DNA of 64,000 nucleotides from Aquimonas sp044377145 (lineage in GTDB: Bacteria > Pseudomonadota > Gammaproteobacteria > Xanthomonadales > Xanthomonadaceae): the NCBI RefSeq assembly GCF_044377145.1, contig NZ_JBILJQ010000012.1, forward strand, positions 1 to 64,000, in the 5' to 3' direction. The notes beneath the pieces were generated by a model. That model was not told the DNA's origin, did no database searches, and saw only the letters and a list, made by a program, of their open reading frames with translations. The position numbers and the translations under genes are program-made. Each line of letters begins with the position of its first letter. Position 1 is the first letter of the stretch. Shown here piece by piece: positions 46,036 through 53,533 of this stretch.

Positions 46036-48012
46036 ATGAGCAACCGTGCCGCGTTGAACTACATCGACGAACTCAGACAGCAGGCCGACCTGCTGATGCT
46101 GGCGATCGTGGGGGTGATGAGTCTTCTCGCACTCGGACTGGCACTCGGCACGGACAGCTGGGGCAGCTTTTTGCTGATTGGCCTGCCCACCCTGGCCGCC
46201 TGCGTAATCCAAGTCACTTTGAATCGAGGCGCGCTGGCCACCCGCCTCACGATCGCAGCCGCCTTCATGGTGCTGTCCGGGCTGACCATCCATCAGGCCC
46301 GCGGCATGCTTGAAATGCACTTCAGCATCTTTGTTCTGCTGGCGATCCTGCTGTACTACCGCGACTGGATTCCGGTGGTGTTCGCCGCAGCCGTGATCGC
46401 GGTGCATCACCTGGCGCTCGACTACATGCAACGACAGGGCCTTCCGGTCTGGGTGTTCGCCGCCGATACCGGTTTCATCATCGTAATCATCCACGCACTG
46501 TTCGTGGTGGCGGAAACCGTGGTGCTGGTCATCATGGCGCGTAGTCTGGAACGCGAGGTCGCAATTGTCGGCGCCAGCCCACGGCGTTTGATCGAAGTCG
46601 CCAGCCGCGTCGCCAACGGTGAACAGGCTGATGTGCGAGCGCTCGGCCAAGTGCCTGGCGACAGCATCGCGGCGGCCGTGCTGCGTACTGCGACCGCAGT
46701 CGAAAGCACCCTGACCGAAGTGGACGGCGTGCTCGCCAGTATCGCCCAGGGCGATTTCAGCCGGCGCGTCGAAGAAGCGGACAAACCAGGTCGATTCAAG
46801 CAGATCGCCCACTCGGTGAATCGCTCCTGCCAGCAGCTCGATGATGTGCTAGGTGCCACTACTCTGGCGGCACAGAAGCTGGCGGCCGGTGACCTGGGCG
46901 CGCGCCTGGAGTTGCCGGCCGAAGGCCGCTTCGAGGTGCTGCGCGACAGCATCAACGTGCTGCGGCACAGCCTCGGCAATTTCATCCAGATGCAGCAAGG
47001 GGCACTCGCCGCCGCGCGTGCAGGCGACACCGCCTACCGGATCGAGGTCGATCAGATGCAGGGCTTCCAGCGCCTGCTCGCCGAGGGCGTCAACGGTCTG
47101 GTCAGCTTGTTCGGTGCGGTGCTCGAAGACGCCGGTCGCATGCTCGGTTCGCTGGCGCAGGGCGATCTGCGGCAGCGCATGAAGACCGACTACGACGGCA
47201 GCTATGCTCAGCTCGCCAGCAATGCAAACGCCGCGGCGAAAGCGATCTCTGAGGCGATCGGTGGCATTGATGGGGCCAGCCGCACCATCCGCGCGGCCGC
47301 CGCCGAGATCGCGTCCGGCAATGCGGACTTGTCCGAGCGCACCGAGCAGCAGGCGGCGGCGCTGGAAGAGACTGCGGCCAGCATGGAAGAACTCACCTCG
47401 ACCGTGCGCGGCAATGCCGAGAACGCGCGCTCGGCCAATCAGCTGGCGATCGGCGCCGCCGATGTCGCAGAGCGCGGCGGCGCGGTGGTCAGCCAGGTGG
47501 TCACCACGATGGGCCAGATCCACGCGCAGTCGCGCAAGATCGAAGACATCATCAGCGTGATCGACGGCATCGCCTTCCAGACCAATATCCTCGCCCTGAA
47601 CGCCGCGGTGGAGGCCGCGCGCGCTGGCGAACAGGGCCGCGGCTTCGCGGTGGTCGCCAGCGAGGTCCGTTCACTGGCGCAACGTTCAGCCGGCGCGGCC
47701 AAGGAAATCAAGAGCCTGATCTCCGACACCGTCGAACGCGTCGACAGCGGCAGCAAACTGGTCGACTCCGCCGGCACCACCATGGCGGAAATTCTGGCCT
47801 CGGTGAAGCGCGTCACCGACATCATGAGCGAGATCAGCGCGGCCTCGGCCGAGCAGAGTTCAGGCATTGAACAGGTCAGCGCAACCGTCACCCATATGGA
47901 CGAGGCCACCCAGCAGAACGCCGCCCTGGTCGAAGAAGCCACCGCCGCTGCGCGCACCATGGAAGCGCAGGCCAACACGCTGGCTGAGGCGGTGGCCAAG
48001 TTCAGATTCTGA
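46036..48012 (+). CDS. Methyl-accepting chemotaxis protein with multi-pass membrane sensor
   Basis: 658 residues from MSNRAALN. About five or six membrane helices fill residues 20-185, including EMHFSIFVLLAILLYYRDW and VIAVHHLALDYM; there is no large periplasmic sensor domain. HAMP-like linkers follow (about 185-400, with repeated GDFSRRV, GDLGARL, GDLRQRM motifs) and then the signalling domain with the CheA/CheW-binding hairpin tip FQTNILALNAAVEAARAGEQGRGFAVVA (in parts). No C-terminal CheR-binding pentapeptide. It would signal through CheA/CheW in response to a membrane-related or internal cue. Downstream of the broken thioredoxin-like gene. Confidence 0.93.
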   Translation: MSNRAALNYIDELRQQADLLMLAIVGVMSLLALGLALGTDSWGSFLLIGLPTLAACVIQVTLNRGALATRLTIAAAFMVLSGLTIHQARGMLEMHFSIFVLLAILLYYRDWIPVVFAAAVIAVHHLALDYMQRQGLPVWVFAADTGFIIVIIHALFVVAETVVLVIMARSLEREVAIVGASPRRLIEVASRVANGEQADVRALGQVPGDSIAAAVLRTATAVESTLTEVDGVLASIAQGDFSRRVEEADKPGRFKQIAHSVNRSCQQLDDVLGATTLAAQKLAAGDLGARLELPAEGRFEVLRDSINVLRHSLGNFIQMQQGALAAARAGDTAYRIEVDQMQGFQRLLAEGVNGLVSLFGAVLEDAGRMLGSLAQGDLRQRMKTDYDGSYAQLASNANAAAKAISEAIGGIDGASRTIRAAAAEIASGNADLSERTEQQAAALEETAASMEELTSTVRGNAENARSANQLAIGAADVAERGGAVVSQVVTTMGQIHAQSRKIEDIISVIDGIAFQTNILALNAAVEAARAGEQGRGFAVVASEVRSLAQRSAGAAKEIKSLISDTVERVDSGSKLVDSAGTTMAEILASVKRVTDIMSEISAASAEQSSGIEQVSATVTHMDEATQQNAALVEEATAAARTMEAQANTLAEAVAKFRF

Positions 48013-48051
48013 GTCTAGGCGACCACTGTCCGGCTGCCGCGGTGTCTCCGA

Positions 48052-48615
48052 TCAGCCGGCGAAACCGCCGGCTTTCAGGAAAGCGACCTCGACCTCGGTG
48101 CTGTCGCGGCCCAGCGCCGCATTGCGGTGCGGAAACCGGCCAAAGCGGCGGATGATGTCGCGGTGCTCGATCGCGTGCGGCAGCGAGGGCCCGCCCAGCG
48201 CCTCGAACAGCGCCACGCAGCGCTCCTGCAGGGCCAGGTCTTCAGCGTGCATCAGCGCCATGTAGCAGAACGGTCGCAGGCCAGGCTCGATCGAGGCATC
48301 GAGGCCGGCCTCAATCGCCGCCACAGCGAAGCGTCGCGCCAGTGGATCCGTGGCCCAGCTGTGCGCGCTGCCGCGGAACAGATTGCGCGGCACCTGATCG
48401 AGCAGGATCTGCAGCGCCAGTGCGCCTTCGGCGCTGAGGTTCCAGGCATCGAGCTTGCGCTCGGCGGCGAGCAGATGCGCTGCATGAAAACGCGCGCCTA
48501 GCGCGCGGTCGAAGTTCAGATCCTTGGTGAACCAGCGCTGCGGTCCGGCATCGCGCCAGAAGCTGACGACGGCGGCGGGTGTGGGGCCTGCAGGTTCGCT
48601 GCTGCGTTTGCTCAT
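48052..48615 (-). CDS. DUF924 family protein
   Basis: 187 residues. DUF924 hallmarks are VVSFWRDAGPQRWFTKD, ILLDQVPRNLFRGSAHSWATDP (in parts) and RFGRFPHRNAALGRDST, where the last is the best-conserved signature. The family has an all-helical, TPR-like fold in solved members; no activity is established. It is convergent with the chemoreceptor gene, 39 bases apart. Confidence 0.92.
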   Translation of the reverse strand: MSKRSSEPAGPTPAAVVSFWRDAGPQRWFTKDLNFDRALGARFHAAHLLAAERKLDAWNLSAEGALALQILLDQVPRNLFRGSAHSWATDPLARRFAVAAIEAGLDASIEPGLRPFCYMALMHAEDLALQERCVALFEALGGPSLPHAIEHRDIIRRFGRFPHRNAALGRDSTEVEVAFLKAGGFAG

Positions 48616-48762
48616 GTAACGGGACTCTCGATAGCGATCGACGCGCGAGGCGTCAGGCCGTGCAGGTTACCGGCCCGAGCCCGCTGACGCCCGTGCTGTT
48701 CAAGTCGTCGGTGGAGAATCCCGAGCGCTCACTCCGTGGTCGCTGCCGAATCGCCACGCGGA

Positions 48763-50304
48763 TCAACCCTCGAAGCCATCGCCGAATACGCGTGACTGGG
48801 CAGCATCAACCCGCGCCATCGCCAGCAGATGCAGGTAGACCTCCAGGTTGTCGTAGCCACCGGTGCCGAGGAGGGGCAGCGAGAGCTGCGAGCCGGTGTG
48901 GTCCTGCTGCAGCGGATTCAAACCCAGCCCGGCGTGCTGGCTCTCGAAGCTGTCGGGCATGCCGTCGGCATCGCTGTCGATCGGTGGCGGCGGTGGCCGA
49001 GCGGGATCGAAATCGAGGGCGAAAGCGTCATCGGCGACTGGTGTGCCGTAGTCGAGCGACGGGAACACGCCGCTGCGCGCGCTGGCGGCGATTCGTCGGT
49101 CCATCGGGTCGGACGGCAAGGCGCCGACCCGACCGGGCAACTCGGCCTGCAGCACACTCGATGGCCGGTACTGCGACAGCGCCGGAAACGGATGCCGCTG
49201 CGTCAGCTGCTGGGCCAGCCCGGGATCGGCATTCGGGGCTGAGTCCGGAAAATCGTTGCAGCACCAGAACAACTGCGCGTCCAGCCAGTCGGAATACAGG
49301 CTGGCGCGGTTGTCGGCCAGATGCAGTGCATTCGCGGGCTCAGCCAACAGCGCGCTGACCGCGATGCCGTAGGGATGCGCGGGCCGCAGCAGGTAGCGGT
49401 TGCCGATCATGTTGATCTGCAGTCGGTAAGGGCCGTGCGCGGGTTCATCGTCAACGAAACGCGTGTACCACAGCGGAAAGCCCGGGTCGGCGTACAGATT
49501 GTTGGCCAGCTCGATTCGCAGCGGCGTCTGCTGACACTGGGTGCGGGTCGCAGGCTGGTCCGGGTAGCCACTGGATTCGCAGCTGATCTCAGGCAGACGC
49601 CCGCCGATCCGGTACCAAAGATTGCGCTGGATGCTGAGCGCGTCCTGCGGAAAATCCGGATGGCTGTAGTTGATCAGCATGCCGCCGAGCGAGGCGTGCT
49701 CACCCACCGTTTCTGCAATGACCGAATCCTGCAGGCTGAGCTGATTGACCCAGCTGATCTGCACGGCCTCGTCCAGCGCATGCGCGATCGACAGATGGTC
49801 GAGCATCACTCTTGACGTGCCATCGAGGCGTAGGCCGTCATCCAGCCGCTCTCCGCCCGCGGGCAGCGGCAGCTGCCAGGCCGGGCGCGAGCGCAGATGG
49901 CGGATGATCAGGTTGCTGCAGTCGTCGCGCTCGTAGTGGCCATCGCAGACGATGCCGCGCACGGTGATGCCGCCCGGCGAGGTGTGTCCAGCGAGAGTCA
50001 GATTACCGTGGACGATGCGCGCCACCCCGTGGATCACCCCGCTGACGCGAAACACCACGGTGCGTGGCCCCGGCTGGCGCAGCGCATGGTTGAGTGAACC
50101 GGGGATCAGCCCGGCGGGGTCGGGATCGAGCCGGGTGACTTCGAAAACCGCACCGCCGCGGCCGCCGCTGGCGACCGCACCAAAGCCGTCGGCGCCGGGG
50201 AAGCTGGGCAGCTGTTGCGCGAGCGCCGTTGTAGCGCTGCACAGCGCGAACAGCAGCGCATGCGCCAAGGTCACGACAACGCTTCGCCCCGCCCGATCCG
50301 CCAT
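48763..50304 (-). CDS. Secreted pectate-lyase-like beta-helix protein
   Basis: 513 residues from the ATG at 50302-50304, with GGGAG about 7 bases upstream. Signal peptide to about residue 29 (TTALAQQ). The start of the mature protein is FPGADGFGAVASGGRGG, then GSLNHALRQPGPRTVVFRVSG and LTLAGHTSPGGITVRG: the conserved opening of PL1-like pectate lyases. Repeats of a right-handed beta helix follow (SLQDSVIAETV, IQRNLWYRIGG). A calcium-type DSDADGMPDSFE element and a C-terminal VFGDGFEG close the protein. It likely cleaves pectic polysaccharide outside the cell; substrate not proven. Confidence 0.85.
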   Translation of the reverse strand: MADRAGRSVVVTLAHALLFALCSATTALAQQLPSFPGADGFGAVASGGRGGAVFEVTRLDPDPAGLIPGSLNHALRQPGPRTVVFRVSGVIHGVARIVHGNLTLAGHTSPGGITVRGIVCDGHYERDDCSNLIIRHLRSRPAWQLPLPAGGERLDDGLRLDGTSRVMLDHLSIAHALDEAVQISWVNQLSLQDSVIAETVGEHASLGGMLINYSHPDFPQDALSIQRNLWYRIGGRLPEISCESSGYPDQPATRTQCQQTPLRIELANNLYADPGFPLWYTRFVDDEPAHGPYRLQINMIGNRYLLRPAHPYGIAVSALLAEPANALHLADNRASLYSDWLDAQLFWCCNDFPDSAPNADPGLAQQLTQRHPFPALSQYRPSSVLQAELPGRVGALPSDPMDRRIAASARSGVFPSLDYGTPVADDAFALDFDPARPPPPPIDSDADGMPDSFESQHAGLGLNPLQQDHTGSQLSLPLLGTGGYDNLEVYLHLLAMARVDAAQSRVFGDGFEG

Positions 50305-50392
50305 CGCAGACTCCCGCTGCCTGGATTGGGGCAAGCAAGACGCGGGCCGCGAAACGTCGGCCAGTGCCCGATCCATAGGGTGGGTCTTGACC

Positions 50393-51722
50393 TGAGCTCT
50401 CCCCACGAATTCCCTCGGTTCTTCGGCGAATGCGGTGATCGTTCGGCCAAAGCAGTGCGTGCAGGACGCGGTTTTATCCTCGGGGTACCTAAGCCTGAGG
50501 ACCGCGCCATGCACGCTTCGACGATTTTACGTTGCTGTATCGGGGAGGCGCTGGACGGCCTGCACGCGTCCCGTTGCCGCCGCTTGCTGGGTGCGGTCGA
50601 GGCGCTGGTGGCAGGGCGTCGGCTGAGCCTGACGGAGTTGGCTCGCCAGTGGCCGGGTGCCGACCGAGTGCACGCGCCGCTCAAGGCCCTCGACCGCCTG
50701 CTCAGCAACAAGCACCTGCACGCCGAGTCCGCGGATCTGCAGCGCGCGATGGTGGCGCGGCTGCTGCAAGGCATGCGGCAACCCACGCTGCAGGTGGATT
50801 GGTCTTCGCTCAAGCGGGACGGGCGCTGGGCGCTGTTGCGCGCCTCGGTGGCGATGGGCGGCCGCGCCATGCCGGTGCACGAGCAGGTGTTCCCGATCGA
50901 GCATACGAACCAGCCCGAAGCGCAGCAGCGGTTCCTGCAGCAATTGGCTGAGTTGCTGCCTTCCGACGGCCGCCCGATTCTCGTCACGGATGCGGGTTTT
51001 CGCAGTGACTGGTTTCGTGCAGTGCAGGCGCAGGGCTGGGACTACGTCGGACGACTGCGTAACAACACCCACGTCAGCGCGCTTGAGGTCGATGACTGGA
51101 CACCTTGTGGCACCCTGCACGCCAAGGCGACGGCGCAGCCCACCGATCTCGGCCGCCGTCGGATCGTCAAAGGTCAGCCCTGGATCTGCCGGATGATTCT
51201 CTTTCGTGGGCCGCGTGCGGGGCGCGACAAGCTCACCCGCACGGGTCAGCCCGAACAGAGTCATCTCTCGAAGAAGGCTCGCAGCGCCGCGCGCGAGCCG
51301 TGGCTGTTGGTGACCTCGCTGAGTGCGGACACGCACTGCTCCGAGCGGATCGTCGCGGCGTATCGCACGCGCATGCAGATCGAAGAAGCCTTCCGCGACC
51401 TCAAGAGCCACCGCTATGGCGTGGGCTTCACGGACAGCCTGACCCGCAAGCCGGAGCGCGCCGGTGTCTTGCTGCTGCTGAACCGCCTGGCCAGCTTCGC
51501 CGCCTGGCTGATGACCATCGCCGCGCGAAGCACCCGCAGCGTGGATCCACTTGCCCGCCAGAAGTCGCACATGAAACGCTACTCAGCGTGGCGAAGAGGC
51601 TTGGAATGGTTACGGATCAAGCGCTTGCCGCAAGACATACGCGACGGCATCGAGGCCGCCCTGGATGCCCTGCTGGAACGCAATCTGCCCGTCGCGATGC
51701 TATGAAAAGTGGGGAGAGCTCA
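50393..51722 (+). mobile_element. Complete IS4-family insertion sequence, 1330 bp
   Basis: Terminal inverted repeats are TGAGCTCTCCCCAC (50393-50406) and its exact complement (51709-51722). They are flanked by a 10-bp direct repeat GGTCTTGACC (50383-50392 and 51723-51732), consistent with target duplication of the IS4 family. One transposase gene fills the element. The intact ends, intact duplication and open transposase frame indicate a recent insertion. Confidence 0.9.
50509..51705 (+). CDS. IS4-family transposase
   Basis: 398 residues from the ATG at 50509, with TGAGGA about 9 bases upstream. DDE catalytic residues are Asp97 (QVDWSS), Asp161 (VTDAGF) and Glu292. The IS4 family signature Y-(2)-R-(3)-E-(6)-K is perfect: Tyr285, Arg288, Glu292, Lys299 in AYRTRMQIEEAFRDLK. 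No frameshift or stop, so it is presumably active. The stop lies 3 bases before the right inverted repeat. Confidence 0.93.
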   Translation: MHASTILRCCIGEALDGLHASRCRRLLGAVEALVAGRRLSLTELARQWPGADRVHAPLKALDRLLSNKHLHAESADLQRAMVARLLQGMRQPTLQVDWSSLKRDGRWALLRASVAMGGRAMPVHEQVFPIEHTNQPEAQQRFLQQLAELLPSDGRPILVTDAGFRSDWFRAVQAQGWDYVGRLRNNTHVSALEVDDWTPCGTLHAKATAQPTDLGRRRIVKGQPWICRMILFRGPRAGRDKLTRTGQPEQSHLSKKARSAAREPWLLVTSLSADTHCSERIVAAYRTRMQIEEAFRDLKSHRYGVGFTDSLTRKPERAGVLLLLNRLASFAAWLMTIAARSTRSVDPLARQKSHMKRYSAWRRGLEWLRIKRLPQDIRDGIEAALDALLERNLPVAML

Positions 51723-51977
51723 GGTCTTGACCCACCGATACGCGCCGTGCACCGCGACCGACGTAACCCGTGCCCACGCGTGGTGGGCGGCTTCGCGCGG
51801 CCACACCGGTTCGGGCCCGATGACTGCGTTGGAGGTTCAGCTCAGGTGGGTCAAGACCCACCCTATGGTTGATCGGGCCGCTGGCGCTTGAAATGCCAGC
51901 TCCAACCCGGCGTGCTTGGTAGCGCCCATACACAGCCAAGGACGTTGAACCCTCATCCCGCCGGATCCGCAGGGAAC

Positions 51978-53009
51978 TCAGCCCTTCAGCAGCACCGGCC
52001 GCGCGCGGCCATCGGCAATCGACACCAGCAGGCGCTCCAGCTCGCGCCAGGCATCGCCCTGCTCGCGGCCCTTGGCCATCCGCTCGACCTTGGCGCACTG
52101 TGCCAGCAGCGCCTCGAAGTGCTCGACACCGCCACGCGCCAGCGCTTTCTTGAACGGCCAGACCCGGCTCGACCACACCCCGGCGGCCTGCAGGGCGCCG
52201 TCCACATTGCCGCCCTTGGCCTTGGTCTCCGCAGCGCGAAGCAGCTGTTGGACCTGGGTCGCCAGCCAACTGAGCAACGGCGGCACCGCCTCGCCCTCGG
52301 CGCGCAGGCCGGCCAGCATTTGCAGGGCGCGGCCGGATTCACCGGCAATCGCCGCGTCGGTCAGGCCGAAGATGTCGTAGCGCGCGCTGTCAGCGACCAC
52401 GTTCGCCATGTAGTCGGCGTCGATCCGCCCGGCGGGTTTGAGCAGGGCCAACTTGTCGACCTCCTGCGCCGCCGCCAGCAAGTTGCCTTCAACCCGCTCG
52501 ACCAGCAGCTCCAGCGCGTCGCGGCTGGCCTCAAGCCCCTGCGCGCGCAGGCGCTGGGCCAGCCAGGCCGGCATGTCGGCGGGCTTGAGCGGCCAGATCG
52601 GCAGGAACAGCCCGGCAGCGTCGACCGCATTCACCCAGGCGCCCTCGTGCTTCTTGCTCCAGTCCTCGCAGACGATCAGAAGCAGCAAGTCGGGTGGCGA
52701 ATTCTTGCTGTACTTCTGCAGATAGTCGCCGCCTTCCTTGCCGGGTTTGCCGGCGGGCAGGCGCAGCTCGACGATGCGTCTACTGGCGAACAGTGACAGC
52801 GCACCGCAGCTGGCGCCGACCTGCGACCAGTCGAAGCGCGCATCGACATCGAACACCTCGCGCTCGCTGTAGCCGGCCGCGCGGGCGGCGGCACGGACCC
52901 GATCGGCGGCTTCAATCCGCAGCAACGGCTCGCTGCTGGCGATCAGCACCAGCGGCGGAATCTGCCCACTGGCGAGCGCGCGCTCGAACTGGGCGGGATT
53001 TGCCGGCAT
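51978..53009 (-). CDS. holA: DNA polymerase III delta subunit HolA
   Basis: 343 residues with the delta-subunit plan: an N-terminal ATPase-like fold lacking Walker motifs (PLVLIASSEPLLRIEAADRVR), then FDWSQVGASCGALSLFASRRIVELRLP (in parts) and a C-terminal collar domain. It opens the beta clamp as part of the clamp loader. Its ATG overlaps the lptE stop by one base (TGATG); the leuS-lptE-holA order is conserved in gammaproteobacteria. Confidence 0.95.
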   Translation of the reverse strand: MPANPAQFERALASGQIPPLVLIASSEPLLRIEAADRVRAAARAAGYSEREVFDVDARFDWSQVGASCGALSLFASRRIVELRLPAGKPGKEGGDYLQKYSKNSPPDLLLLIVCEDWSKKHEGAWVNAVDAAGLFLPIWPLKPADMPAWLAQRLRAQGLEASRDALELLVERVEGNLLAAAQEVDKLALLKPAGRIDADYMANVVADSARYDIFGLTDAAIAGESGRALQMLAGLRAEGEAVPPLLSWLATQVQQLLRAAETKAKGGNVDGALQAAGVWSSRVWPFKKALARGGVEHFEALLAQCAKVERMAKGREQGDAWRELERLLVSIADGRARPVLLKG

Positions 53010-53509
53010 CAGCGCAGGGCAGAGTCGATCCGGCGCAGAATCGCCAGCACCATCTCGCGCTGCAGTTCCTCGCGCATCAGGTCTTCCTCGTTCGAGGTAC
53101 CCTGCGCCTGCGCGGTGTCGAACAGATAATCGCGGCGCAGCTCGATGCGCTGCGGCGGCATCACGATCTGGCCGTCGGGGTCGAGCAGGGACACCTCGGA
53201 CGACAGCACGATCTCGTACTCCTGCGCCCGGCCGGCAGCATCGACCGTCAGCGGCGAGCGCCGCTCTTCCAGCTTGTCGACACGCAGAATCGCCGCCGGC
53301 AACGCCGGGTCGGTGATCACGGTGGCGCCGCCGCGAGTCAGTGCGACTTCAAGCTCGCGGCCGAGCGAGCTGAGCGGGTCGACCTGACCGAGCCGGATCG
53401 TGCTCAGCCGCTCCGGCAGCTTGACGTCTTCGCGCAGGCGGAAACCACAGGCGGCCAGACCCAGGCAGGCCAGCATCATCAGTACGCGCGTCACTTGCTT
53501 GAACTGCAT
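53009..53509 (-). CDS. lptE: LPS-assembly lipoprotein LptE
   Basis: 166 residues from MQFKQVTR. The signal peptide ends in the lipobox LAAC (Cys21), followed by GFRLRE, as is usual in LptE. The mature domain (about 30-166) is a small alpha/beta sandwich with LSSLGRELEVALTRGGATV. It plugs the LptD barrel in the outer membrane during lipopolysaccharide export. An alternative start 24 bases upstream is less likely, because the signal peptide would begin too late. It lies 24 bases after leuS. Confidence 0.93.
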   Translation of the reverse strand: MQFKQVTRVLMMLACLGLAACGFRLREDVKLPERLSTIRLGQVDPLSSLGRELEVALTRGGATVITDPALPAAILRVDKLEERRSPLTVDAAGRAQEYEIVLSSEVSLLDPDGQIVMPPQRIELRRDYLFDTAQAQGTSNEEDLMREELQREMVLAILRRIDSALR

Positions 53510-53533
53510 TGAAGCCACTCCCTGTGCCCGCAC

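Larger units (their letters stand above)
50373..51868. mobile_element. REPIN/MITE-like palindromic element, split by an IS
   Basis: Removing the IS and one copy of its target repeat restores a 156-bp element. Its two 24-bp ends (50373-50392 plus 51733-51736, and 51845-51868) are perfect inverted copies of each other: CCATAG followed by the palindrome GGTGGGTCTTGACCCACC. Each end can thus form its own hairpin, and the pair forms a larger inverted repeat around about 108 bases of non-coding DNA. This is the plan of a REP doublet or small non-autonomous transposon. No transposase of the REP-associated type is in the window. Other genomic copies are expected but cannot be seen here. Confidence 0.75.
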
